From: Sweltsa coloradensis
Taxonomy: Eukaryota; Arthropoda; Insecta; Plecoptera; Chloroperlidae
Assembly (NCBI GenBank): GCA_024449915.1
Contig: JAMZAV010001983.1
Span: 1-64,000, forward strand
Direction of reading: 5' to 3'
DNA: 64,000 nt
In this document: positions 12,801 to 23,459 of the stretch, piece after piece
How the letters are laid out: the number at the start of each line of letters is the position of its first letter
Numbering within the stretch: the first letter of the stretch is position 1
The notes under the pieces: generated by a model
Database searches by the model: none
What the model was told of the DNA's origin: nothing
Seen by the model: only the letters and a program-made list of their open reading frames with translations
Made by a program: the position numbers and the translations under genes

Positions 12801-14126
12801 AAACATTTTCAACGATGCCAGATTACTATACTAAGGTAACATAATAAAATAAGATGGAATTATTATATGTTATGAAAATAAATAAGGTAAATAATATCTA
12901 TCATATTTTTGTGTGACAACATTGATGAACACGAGGTCACCTTATGGTCGATTACATTTTAAATGAATCCATATTTTAACAATATTATGTAAGAGACAAA
13001 TTATTAGTTTTGAACGTAAAACGGCTGTCACATAATACCACGAAGTCACATCCCTATACTTCCAATCCAGAGATTCGTTATTCGATTTTCGTTTAAAATA
13101 TTCAATTGTAAAATTGGAGAGGAGCTAAATTCTAAAATCACTCATCTTAACATAATTCGCCCTTTATTCATTTAGATTAAGAGCGAATTAATTTGTCAAG
13201 ACATTTATTTTCATTACATTTCAAAGCGCTGATTATACTTACAAGTAAAGATAATTAGGCTGGGAATTAGGGACTACTATGCCCAGCTGCTTTAATTATT
13301 TTAAATGGGCAAAAGATTAACATTCATTATTGTTTCTATCAGTCAACGCTTGGAAATCACAAAACGGTGACACAAACCTTATAAATTTCAATCGAAATCT
13401 ATTATAAAATAGTAAAGATTTCATCAAGACTTTATTCAACTTCAGCATCTGGCCCATAATCAGATTACAGCCAATTAAGAAGAGAATCTGAATCTTAAGA
13501 GGGACGGCAAAGAAACGTCGAGAGTGAATGGTAATTGTTTGCCTTCAATGTAAATAATTACTCTAGAATGTAGCGTTTAAAGAGATTTCTTATTTCCGAG
13601 AATATAACGTTATAATCGCTATCAGACGAATCAACATTTGGAAAATTAACATTGCAAAAACAGAAATTTCCTCATGAACTGTTTAAATAGTAAGTACGAT
13701 AAAAATATATCGTTACGCGTATTTGTACAGAGAGTTTGTTAAAATATTAATGGGGTTTTCGTCAAAGGGGAATTGGATGGCATGCTGTTTTGTCGAGGGG
13801 GGTAAACACGTAATTATTTCCTAGAAGGGAATTTATGGTTCTAACACAATTATGCCCATAGGGTGGTGTATTTAACTGCACGTCAAACAAGGTCGACCTA
13901 ATGAGAACTCGGTAAAATTTGCTTATTGACTGATACTATTCATTAATTTTTATGAATCAAAATCTAATCTAGAAGTGTAACATTTATGGTTCGTTTCATA
14001 TGATACATGCTGCTTCCTAAAGGGCTCTGTAGAATTTAAATTATAAATTTTGTTGCTGAACAAATTCCCTCTACTTTCTCATGAATCAACAATATAAAAA
14101 TTATATTTTTCTTTTTCAAACAAATT
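9881..14126. other. Unassigned interval, 4.2 kb
   Basis: No repeats shared with the rest of the window and no tRNA-like heads. The most protein-like open frame runs 11806-12036 on plus (76 codons from its first ATG, ending in hydrophobic LFVVDLRFDIFLGESF) but it matches nothing I know, has no clear acceptor site in front, and its length is within chance. Confidence 0.4.
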
Positions 14127-14353
14127 TACAGTCGTATTGAGGGAAGCATTAGCTTTAGTGCCTTGGGCTTTCTCAGTTGCCGGTTTGCCAGACCTGACAC
14201 AACTTCTTCATCCTCAACCTCATCCGATAACTTTGTCCTATTCTGCTCCTTGTTTGCCAAAATGTCTCGCCATTTCTACCGGTCTTCCACCATTTCCCTA
14301 GTTCGACCATAAACCAAGAAATGACTCTTTCCTCCACACTTTGTTAAATTGGT
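14127..14353 (-). pseudogene. Possible decayed coding fragment
   Basis: On the minus strand a frame of about 75 codons is open except for one TAG at 14276-14278. The translation before the stop includes GRTREMVEDR and after it KWRDILANKEQ, then an acidic stretch (LSDEVEDEEVV). The pattern MVEDR-x-KWRDIL is reminiscent of the C-terminal tail of LINE-type reverse transcriptases, but too little is present to assign a family. The stretch is GC-richer than its flanks. It could also be chance; other frames give no better reading. Confidence 0.25.
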
Positions 14354-14556
14354 TCAATCAGACAATTATTGCAGTATTTCGACTTTTACCTTCATATTCC
14401 CTGAGATATTTCCAAACTCTCTTCTCGGCATTTTACTTAATCTTTATAATTATTATTAATATAAACATAACTTATCTTTGATTTAACTTCATGTGTTTAA
14501 TTGTATGATAGAATTATTTTGTTGTCTGCAGACAAGTAAAGTTTAAAATTTGAATG

Positions 14557-14580
14557 TATTATTATATTATATTATATTAT
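14557..14580. repeat. (ATTAT)n microsatellite
   Basis: Short pentanucleotide tract in AT-rich sequence. Confidence 0.8.
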
Positions 14581-14900
14581 GTAAGGTATATTAACACTAG
14601 GTAGTCTGAAAATTAAAATTAATTGTCGTAATTAAGAAATGCTATTCAACCAACGCGTGCATAACAAATAAGTAAATTAAATGCAACCCAGTAAACTTTC
14701 CACTGGCATATCCATTAGAAGTGATTATAGGCGTGTCCGTATAGTATAACGCATCACGTCATCATCATTATGCCCATTGGGAAACTCTCCCAAGAGATGC
14801 AACCACATTTCCTACTCTGAAAGGTATCTGTGTGCGAGTACCAGATATTTGCAACTCGACTCGAGCTACTCGAAATCGAGTACCAAAAAATTAACGATTT

Positions 14901-14917
14901 TGGTGGAGGTGCCGGGT
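14901..14917 (+). repeat. 17 bp CCA-ended motif, copy 2
   Basis: TGGTGGAGGTGCCGGGT, the reverse complement of the motif at 6689. It lies about 60 bp before the start of D copy D1. Confidence 0.5.
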
Positions 14918-14977
14918 CGCCTATAGGAAATTTGTCCGATTCGTGTTACTGGCTACTTTAATTAATCAACACTATCA

Positions 14978-15716
14978 CTAGGAAAACTCTAAAGTCCCGC
15001 CGCGTTGATGGATGAGCTTTTTAAAGTTTTTAGTTTGCGTGGGATATCTTTACTTTTGTAAGTGCTTTATTTTGCTGCCTACGCATTGTAGGTGATTGTT
15101 GTCAAGTTTCTGTTGTTACCTGTCAATTGGTATTATTTACCGTAAACAACTTATATTAAAAGCTTCATTTCTATGGCTTCTGGCTAACTTTTTCAACTTT
15201 TTCTTTCAAAAGGTACTACATCACCATAACCTTAATGTCCATGTATAATATGAACGTTGTAGCCCCACCCGTTTGGTCAGAATTGGTCCAAATGTCACGA
15301 AAATATCGCACTAAAAATAAAAAAACTTATATTAAAAGCTTTATTTCTATAGATTCTGGCTTACTTTTTCAACTTTTTCTTTCAAAAGGTACTACATCAC
15401 CATTACCTTAATGTCCATGTGAAATATGAACGTTGTAGCCCCACCCGTTTGGTCAGAATCGGCCCAAATATCACGAAAATATCGCATTAAAAATAGTAAA
15501 AAAAATCGTAAAAGTACGATATTCATTAGAAATATTTCTTCGATTGTACCCAAAAACGTAGCAAGTCTAAGTTCAAAAATTTCGAAGGTCCCCTCCAATT
15601 TTCATCAAGATCGGATATGCCGTTTGTCCGGTAGAGAGCGAACAAACAGACGGAAAAAAAACGAGCTAAATTTTTTGGGGGGTCGGTGAAATTGAAGTCT
15701 TCGCTTCGCTCATCCA
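14978..15716 (+). mobile_element. Family D element, copy D1
   Basis: Starts CTAGGAAAACTC (stem half mutated from AACGC) and ends GCTTCGCTCATCCA. Two tandem copies of a core module of about 170 bp carry the phrase CACCCGTTTGGTCAGAAT; then comes the AAATATTTCTTCGATTGTACC module and a short A-run. The T on each outer side (read on the minus strand) matches all other D copies. Open frames across the core (15426-15689 plus, 15526-15717 minus) recur in every copy with frameshifts and stops and look non-coding. Confidence 0.85.
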
Positions 15717-15724
15717 ATAAATAA

Positions 15725-16500
15725 CTAAGAAAACGCTAAGTCCCGCCGCGTTGATGGATGAGCTTTTTTGTAAGATTTTAGTTTGCGTGGGACTACTTTT
15801 CCTTTGCAAGTGCTTTGTGAATGCATTGTAGGTGATTGTTGTCAAGTTTCTATTGTTTTTTGTTAATTGATATTATGAACCTCAAAAAACTCATATTAAA
15901 ACCTTTATTTCTATGGATTTTGGCTAACTTTATCAACTTTTTCTTTCAAAATGTACTACATCACCATAACCTTAATGTTCATGTGAAATATGAACGTTGT
16001 AGCCCCACCCGTTTGGTCAGAATCGGCCCAAATGTCACGAAAATATCGCACTAAAAATCGAAAAAAATCGTAAAAGTACGTTTATTTTATGGGTTCTGGT
16101 TACCTTTTTCAACTTTTTTTTTCACAAGGTACTACATCACCATAGCCTTAATGTCCATGTAAAATATGAACTTTGTAGCCCAACCCATTTGGTCAGAATC
16201 GGCCCAAATGTCACGAAAATATCGCACTAAAAATCGAAAAAAATCGTAAAAGTGCGATATTCATGAGAAATATTTCTTCGATTGTACCCAAAAACGTGGC
16301 ACGTCTAAGTTCAGAGATTTCGAAGGTCCTGTCAAATTTTCATCAAGATCGCTTATGCCGTTTGCCCGGAATCGTGCGAACAAACAGACAAAAAAACAAA
16401 CAAAAAAAACAAACAAACAAACAAACAAACAAACAAAAAAACACCCGAGCTAAATTTTTTGGGGGGTCGGTGAAATTGAAGTCTTCGCTTCGCTCATCCA
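15725..16500 (+). mobile_element. Family D element, copy D2
   Basis: Begins CTAAGAAAACGCTAAG only 8 bp after D1 ends, and finishes GCTTCGCTCATCCA. Two core modules, the second with its first part deleted, then an expanded (AAAC)n tract at about 16390-16440. Flanks read ATAA before and ATAA after, a possible 4 bp duplication or chance in AT-rich DNA. Confidence 0.85.
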
Positions 16501-16729
16501 ATAACTCACAATTCATAACTATCATAATTAACTGATCATTTCATCAGTCAACATTGATCACTCAACTAATGAATTTACGGATTAATTGTTATTATTTTAT
16601 TCGGTAAGAATGGGACATGATCGCTGCGAAGGATGGGCAACAAAGTACTGCTTTCCTGTTTCATTTGGTAAGTTTTGCCTTAATTGTGTATTGATTACAA
16701 AAAACAATAATAACAAATAAATAAATATA

Positions 16730-16746
16730 TGGTGGAGGTGTCGGGT
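16730..16746 (+). repeat. 17 bp CCA-ended motif, copy 3
   Basis: TGGTGGAGGTGTCGGGT, one substitution from copy 2. Like copy 2 it is followed by TCGC and lies about 80 bp before a D copy (D3). Confidence 0.5.
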
Positions 16747-16823
16747 CGCGCGCTAGTGTAGAAACGTACGTGTTTAAACGTACGTACAAATGATTTATTA
16801 GTAGGCAGAATGTTTTGATACTA

Positions 16824-17580
16824 CTAGGAAAACGCTAAAGTCCCGCCGCGTTGATGGATGAGCTTTTTAAAGTTTTAAGTTTGCGTGGGATATCTTTACT
16901 TTTGCAAGTGCTTTGTTTTGTAAGTGATTGTTGTCAAATTTCTTTTGTTACCTGTCAATTGGTATTATTTACCGTAAAAACTTATATTAAAAGCTTTATT
17001 TCTATGGATTCTGGCTAACTTTTTCAACTTTTTCTTTTAAAAGGTACTACATCACCATAACCTTAATGTCCATGTATAATATGAACGTTGAAGGCCCACC
17101 CGTTTGGTCAGAATTGGCCCAAATGGCACGAAAATATCGCACAAAAAGTAAAAAAAACTTATATTAAAAGCTTTATTTCTATAGATTCTGGCTAACTTTT
17201 TCAACTTTTTCTTTCAGAAAGCAATACATCACCATTACCTTAATGTCCATGTGAAATATGAACGTTGTAGCCCTACCCGTTTGGTCAGAATCGGCCCAAA
17301 TGTCTCGAAAATATCGCACTAAAAATCGAAAAAATCGTAAAAGTGCGATATTCATGAGAAATATTTCTTCGATTGTACCCAAAAACGTGGCACGTCTAAG
17401 TTCAGAGATTTCGAAGGTCCCCTTCAATTTTCATCAAGATCGCATATGCCGTTTGCCCGGAATCGTGCGAACAAACAGACAAAAAACCAAAAAAAAAACA
17501 ACAAAAACAAACACAAAAAAACAACCGAGCTAAATTTTTTGGGGGGTCAGTGAAATTGAAGTCTTCGCTTCGCTCATCCA
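16824..17580 (+). mobile_element. Family D element, copy D3
   Basis: Best-preserved copy of the first subfamily. Starts CTAGGAAAACGCTAAAG; the stem AACGC / GCGTT is intact around a 12 nt loop; the inverse of the right terminus (GGATGAGC) lies subterminally at about 16856. Two core modules with the CACCCGTTTGGTCAGAAT phrase, then the AAATATTTCTTCGATTGTACC module, an A-rich tract and the right end GCTTCGCTCATCCA. No transposase or helicase frame: non-autonomous. Confidence 0.85.
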
Positions 17581-17818
17581 ATTATTTAAACCTTTTTGCA
17601 AATTTTGAATTTTTGGGGGCACAAATAATGACATGTTATTATATTTTATCAACATTTTCATGAAATATCAATAATTGAATGATATTTCATAGTCTAGCCC
17701 TAATAATATATGTGCTTGATTACATTTTCAATCTATTAGATGTTACACTGTCTTCACCTTAGGGCCTACATTCTATGATGACTAACATCAACAAATAAAA
17801 TTAACATTGTACATAATA

Positions 17819-18029
17819 CTAGGGAAACGCCAGAGTCATTGTTAGACGATCGAGAGAGACATGTGTTGATTACCATAGCTAGAACATTCATTTTTCTCGC
17901 CTTATACCTAAGGCTGGATCTAGACAGCAAATAGGTATTTTCTCCCTACTAGGCTTGGGATGCAAATGTTTCCGGGTACTCAACACATGGCTCGCTCACT
18001 CGTCTAACAACGACTTTGGCGTTTTCTAG
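17819..18029. mobile_element. MITE with termini related to family D
   Basis: 211 bp with terminal inverted repeats of about 50 bp. Left: CTAGGGAAACGCCAGAGTC, then a GTTAGACGA run. Right: its inverse, ending GACTTTGGCGTTTTCTAG. TA lies outside each end (a possible TA duplication). The outer 15 bp closely match the CTAG end of family D, but here the sequence stands at both ends. No open frame of interest. Confidence 0.8.
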
Positions 18030-18266
18030 TATGATAGCTACTTTCAGAATTGTTTGTTGCCCAGGCTGTGGCCACAACCATGATTATTTTAATGCGGAAA
18101 ATGTAAACAATTGACATCGCTGTTAAATTTTTCACATTTTTATTTCTTGTGAGTTTAAATCGGAACGGATTTTGCTTAAAATGTTAACAGCACCCTAAAT
18201 ACCGGTCCCAGACGTCTGTTTAAATTTTCTGCGCAATCTAGTGAGCGGTTCGGCAGTTCTGGAGCG

Positions 18267-18335
18267 AACTCACTCACTCACTCACTCACTCACTCACTCA
18301 CTCACTCACTCACTCACTCACTCACCCACTCACTC
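18267..18335. repeat. (ACTC)n microsatellite
   Basis: About 16 nearly perfect tetranucleotide units with one CACC interruption near the right end. Confidence 0.95.
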
Positions 18336-20422
18336 ATACACGAACTGACAAAGTCTCGTTTGAATTGAAGTAAAACTCATTTTTGCGCTCCCTCGTCTAA
18401 TTATAAGTAAAGTCAAAGAGTAAAATTGAAATTATTATAAAACCGTATAAAACTCGAAATGGGTTCGATAAACGAATATTCGGACTGAACTTGAACTCAA
18501 AAATCAAGACTCGCACACCCGTTGTGTTCAGCCTTCCTTTTGTAGCCTCCAAAACACCTTATCCGATAGATCGACAGGGATTTTTAGAAAAGTAGCAGAA
18601 AATACATATTATTTATTTAGAATTAAACAGTGGCTTTGGTTAAGTGGCAAGTTTTCTAAGGGACGAGTTGACTGTGTTAAAGAAAATGACAAATCCTGCA
18701 TTATGTGTCTTAATCGGGGACGTTTTACCTTGGCTAATGTATAGTCATCATGAATAAAACATGCAGTCCAGTGTGCGTCTTTGCAAGCAATAAAATTAAT
18801 CAACAAGAAAATGGGTGTGGTTTTCGTTTTCAAAACTTCAACAGCGTAAATCTTCATTTTGACACAATTGTTATCTATTACATTTAAAATGCATGAAGAT
18901 TAACCCTTTTTCGTAAGTTGATGTTCACCTTCTACGCCATATTCAGTAATTTAATGGATTGGGCTATAAAGAATTGACTGCAGTCTGCAGACCCCCGAGG
19001 TATTGGGGATGGGTGGAATTTGAATGCCGCTGTAAAATGTAGGGTTGGCGTCGTTTAGCTGGCTCGCGAGTTCTAATAGCATCATATACGTGCAATGGCT
19101 GTCAACAGACCTTCCCTTAACGAGCATTAGTGTGGGCGGACACTTCCATAGAGAGTTGAGCCAAAATCTGTTGTCCGTTCCTTCCCTTCCTCAAGGCCTT
19201 GGTTGTCGCCATGAACGAAATGAATTATTCATCATAAAACTAGATTAGATCTTGGTTCATCCACCCTCGAGGCTTGGATTTCATCTCCAATTGATTCTGT
19301 CGATGAATTCGATCTTGTAGAATAGCAGGGAATGATGCGTACGTCTCAGGTGAGTTTGGAGTGGATGCCATCAGGGTTCTCCGACAGGGAAGCCTGGAGC
19401 GTGTCCGCTTTGCAATAGGACTTCGACTCCAACCCAGTGGTCGTTTCCCAGGGAGTGGCATTAATTGACCGTCTGGGTGCATCGCAGCGAGGACACAAGA
19501 CGAGTGTGGTGTACACGGTGAACTAGAACACAAACTCACAGGTGGAGCTCGTGGAATTGTTCCCGATAGCATCGTCGTGTACACCAATATACATCCACGT
19601 TGATTTACGGTTTGTGGACACGAACATGTCGGCCCTATCACAACGAACAGGCGAGTGCTGTAAATATACATTTGTCTTTAGGAAAATAAAGCGGTTATTT
19701 TTATTCCGGTGATAAAATTTAAGTACCGTGCAGTTCAAGTGGATAAAACAATGTGCAACAACAGAATCGTAATTCGGAGTAATTGCTGCCTGTCAAGCGC
19801 AAACATTATTGTTCTACAGAGGACGTACTTCCACTCATATTCCTCTTTATTACCACGGTTCTGATTTTGATAAGTAACAGTAAACAAAAAAAATCCTGCT
19901 CGTTATTTCACATGTTTATAAAGATACAAATACCAATAATTTGATTCTCGAAATTGCAAATATGAGGTAAATTTAAAGAAACCGATAGCGAAAGTAGCAT
20001 CTAAAGAACAATAATTTAAAAGCTATTCATTCAATTTTCTCATTCTTCAAAGTATAAAATGTTGCGCAGTTGGAGAGTATAAGTTGTTATCTAAGTATCG
20101 TTAAATAGTGTAATTTTGGGATAAGAATTTAATTTAGAAAAATATTACGTTATTTTAAGTACTAGTATTATATTCTATATTATTTAAACTGTAACGATTA
20201 TAATAATAAGTTGATATATTGATGCAATTAAAGAAGTTGTTCTGTTACTATGTTTAGAACTCATCACAATTCTATTTCTATACCTACATAGTAAAGTACG
20301 TCACCCGATGTACATATTGGATTGAATGCCTACTTAACAATATGTTAACATTTGTTACAATATAACAATGATCACTGCATTTGTATAGGTGTCATATTTT
20401 GTACTTGTTGTTCCTCTTATTC
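18336..20422. other. Unassigned interval with one longer open frame
   Basis: No repeat recognised. 19300-19660 is visibly richer in G, C and CpG than its surroundings and holds the open frame annotated separately. A strong plus-strand donor consensus (CAGGTGAGT) sits near 19349, but no exon ending there could be recognised. Confidence 0.4.
19240..19671 (-). other. Open frame of 143 codons, significance unknown
   Basis: Starts with a true ATG at 19671 and runs to a stop near 19240. The product would be rich in Ser, Pro, Arg and Cys in the first two thirds (for example SSSPCTPHSS and KRPLGWSRSPIAKRTRSR) and more ordinary at the end (ILQDRIHRQNQLEMKSK). No signal peptide, membrane segment or domain I know. 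Base composition is GC-richer than the flanks, which favours a real exon or an old insertion over chance, but homology is unknown and there is no supporting splice structure that I can defend. Confidence 0.2.
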
Positions 20423-20448
20423 TGACGACGACGACGAAGACGACGACA

Positions 20449-20545
<97 letters not shown>

Positions 20546-20560
20546 AAGACGATGACGATA
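20423..20560. repeat. (GACGAT)n microsatellite
   Basis: Almost perfect hexanucleotide array from about 20450 to 20544, bordered by (GAC)n-type units on both sides. The frame encoding poly-Asp and the frame encoding Met-Thr repeats are artefacts of the array. Confidence 0.95.
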
Positions 20561-23298
20561 GTAATTATGTTAAAAAAGTGTGAAAAGGGTCATTTCTCCG
20601 CGTCGCGAGTTTACACTTACTCGTGCGTGAGTTCGACTTTTCGGAACCACTGTGGATTTCTTTTTTAATATATTCTGGCCGCGAAAGTCTTAAATGTTTT
20701 ATAATAATTATGTTGCTTATCGTCTCTATTATTGCACTTAGGCTATTCAAGACGATTCGTGGTGATAGTTGACGTTGAAGGACGATTACGATATACCATG
20801 CCTTATGTGGGATTCGAAACCACGTCTACGTAGAGCCGTACACTTCGGATCCGACGTGCCACCGCAGACGACTCTTTTCTGTCCTCTGAACTTTAGAAGC
20901 CGAGGTTCACTATCCACCATCAGCCATGTCACATATCAGTCGCTAATTGCTCGCACACACATCCACCTATCAGTTCGTCGTCATCTTTCATATTATCGAT
21001 GTCTCGCCTGTATTATTGACCAGCAAAGAGTTGCGTCCCAGGCGATATACTGGTGATATTGATATGCGTGGGCGTGGGCGTCGCTTCTGTCACAAGAGAG
21101 ACGTCTTCGAGCGTTACTGATAGGAGGAGGTGATTTCAAGTGACACGTTGTACGTCGCATCGAGGGTATGGTACAAAAACTAGAGCCGAGCGTTTTTTAT
21201 TTTATTTTATTTTACATCTTCTAAGTAAGTGCGAGAAGATTAAAATGTTAAGGCCTATGGATCGTATGTATGGAATATAGAAACGAGAGCTTGGCATTTG
21301 TTTTGTTTGTTTTATATGCAGTTTTTAATGATTTTTATTTAAATTACGACTGACGAAACCTAACATCTTGGAAGTTCTGTCTCTAACGTTGTCTGTGTGT
21401 AAATCCCACTTCAAATCTGAATAGTGAGACTAAGAAGTTTGATGTATGTTTAATTACATCACTTATACCACACAACCTAAAAGAATGTAATTAGAAGCAA
21501 TGGGTGATTTGGACCTAGCTAGACGTATGTACTGAGATCTGCTAGCATTAATCTGCACATAGTCCAACAAGCACCACTTTTCAAGATAAGATAAATCCGC
21601 TTGCAATGCATCATATCGTTCGATCGTAATCGTATTAGTAAGTTTTGTAATATAAACACCGTCAGGTCAGCTTACACGAATAAAAATGTTATACTCGCTC
21701 TAGCTAGAAATAACACGAGGATTTTCTGTAATATAAACGCCACGAAAGTGGTTTCATTACCTTACGAAATGTGTGAAATGACAGTGATTGATAGATAGGG
21801 TGACTACTTTTTCTTATGAGAAGGTAGTTTCCTTTGCATGAATATTTTCACAGAAAGAAATTCAGAAGAGTACTATAATCGAGAAAATATCTAATTTCTG
21901 ACAGCCAGACATTTAATTTTATGTGTCGTCTGCCAAAATATGATAACGGTCAAATAAGTAATTAAATAAATAATAATAACGTAAATGTAGGAATATTGCA
22001 CCAGGATGAGGCTTGTAGTGGTTTAGTATCACGTGTCTCGTGTAACTGTGGTAAATGTAAACGAGGTCTAAAGTGAGAGATTTTAGAAAGGTTAGTCAAC
22101 TCAGAACCAGGGTACTTTCCTTTATGCGCTGCACTTCGGAAGTAATCCGGGAAGACCGTAAATCAGTTTAATTTAGTACGATTGACCCGAGCGCGGGCGA
22201 GTTGGACAGTTCAGAACGCACAGAGCACGGACTAGGGTGTGCAAACACCAAACAATGCGATTCAAATGCAAATTATCATATTAAAGCACGTGTAGAAATG
22301 AAAAAAAAAACAACTCGTGCAAACATAAATCAAAACAATAAATGTGATTTGGGAAAAAGGAAAAAAATTATTGCCTGCTGACCAAAAATTATTGGTTGAC
22401 CAGTGGTTGACCACTGGCATCAAGATTATTTCAAACATAATTTTAAAAAAATTAAAAAATAAAAATGAATTATTAATTACAGTTGTTATATAAATGGTTT
22501 TGTGAAATAATGGCCGAAGCCTTCAAAATCGAAACCCGGAAGAATTGTCACTCCTGCTCTAGCTCCAAAAAACAGACAAAAAGATTCGAAACTGAAATAA
22601 GAAAAAAATCCTATTGATGTGGAGTTGCCATTTGCAGTTTTATCACCTATTGACAGTCAATGTCGAAACATTGTTTCCGGTAGAAGGTGCCAAATAGAAT
22701 ACTGAATGATGAATACAAAATGTGAGTATGATTGTCGGTCAGTCGATACAAACTGCAATATAGCTCAAAAGCTTTTTATTATTTTACTCTCTTCATTTTC
22801 ATATGAGGGGATCAAACTGACATGGACATCCTAGAACGAGAAATGACTAGTAATAACCCACACATCACACTGTCGAGGTGAAATCAATAGCTTACAAGCT
22901 GAGCAAACAATCCTATTCCTGTTGGTACCTAATTTAAATTTACCTTTTTTAGTTGCTTCCATGCGCACTGTTAAATGTATTCAATTTTAAAGTTTATTAA
23001 TTTTACTGAAACGTTAGGGTTTGTTTATTCTTTTTTTCCAGTACTATTACAACTTATTTAGTTCAGTTATTTTGATGTCATGTAATGAAATGTAATTCGA
23101 GCTGTTTAGCGTGTATGTCCTAAAAATATATATTGTTTATATCATTATATATCTTTTTTGTATATTATGGTGTCGAGTTTCATATTTATATCCGTTGTAA
23201 ATACTAAAATTAACTGAAAAAGTAGTTAAATAATGGATCAAATCAATCCAAAATAAATTTAATAAAGATAGTTTAACCGACATACAAATAACCGATAC
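20561..23298. other. Unassigned interval
   Basis: Contains a SINE-like head at 20795-20875 (annotated) and otherwise no repeat shared with the window. 22130-22260 is GC-richer but has no recognisable gene. Confidence 0.4.
20795..20875 (-). repeat. SINE-like tRNA-derived head (family C type)
   Basis: On the minus strand: a degenerate A box (GGTGGCACGTCGGA), a B box (GGTTTCGAATCCC) and then CACATAAGGCATGG, which resembles the post-head sequence of the family C copy at 31036 (GTATAAGGCATGG). The body is not recognisable, so this is a fragment or a diverged copy. Confidence 0.5.
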
Positions 23299-23352
23299 AG
23301 CTGGCCCATCGCTTTGTAGCGAAACTTCGCTAGTTCGATTCCACCGCCGGAA
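23299..23352 (+). repeat. Possible SINE-like head fragment
   Basis: GCTGGCCCATCGC followed after a short gap by a B-box-like AGTTCGATTCCACCGCC. Resembles a tRNA with most of the D arm lost; no body matched elsewhere. Confidence 0.3.
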
Positions 23353-23459
23353 ATCTTTATACAGAGAATTACTTCCTGAGATACTCTTTTAAAATTTCAG
23401 GATTTACTATACCAACATCTTTCACACATACTTTAAAATAAAAAAAACATAAATATTTT

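Noticed and set aside
15426..17533. Recurring small frames (for example RNISSIVPKNVA and NFTDPPKNLA) in family D copies
   Set aside because: They recur because D recurs; stops and frameshifts differ between copies and both strands are equally open. No selection for a protein is visible.
19340..19360. Exon ending at the CAGGTGAGT donor consensus
   Set aside because: The upstream plus-strand frames hit stops within a few codons, leaving almost no exon.
20352..20583. Frames encoding poly-Asp and Met-Thr repeats
   Set aside because: They follow only from the (GACGAT)n array and have no other protein features.
20769..21056. 95-codon plus-strand frame
   Set aside because: Starts at TTG and overlaps a minus-strand tRNA-derived head.
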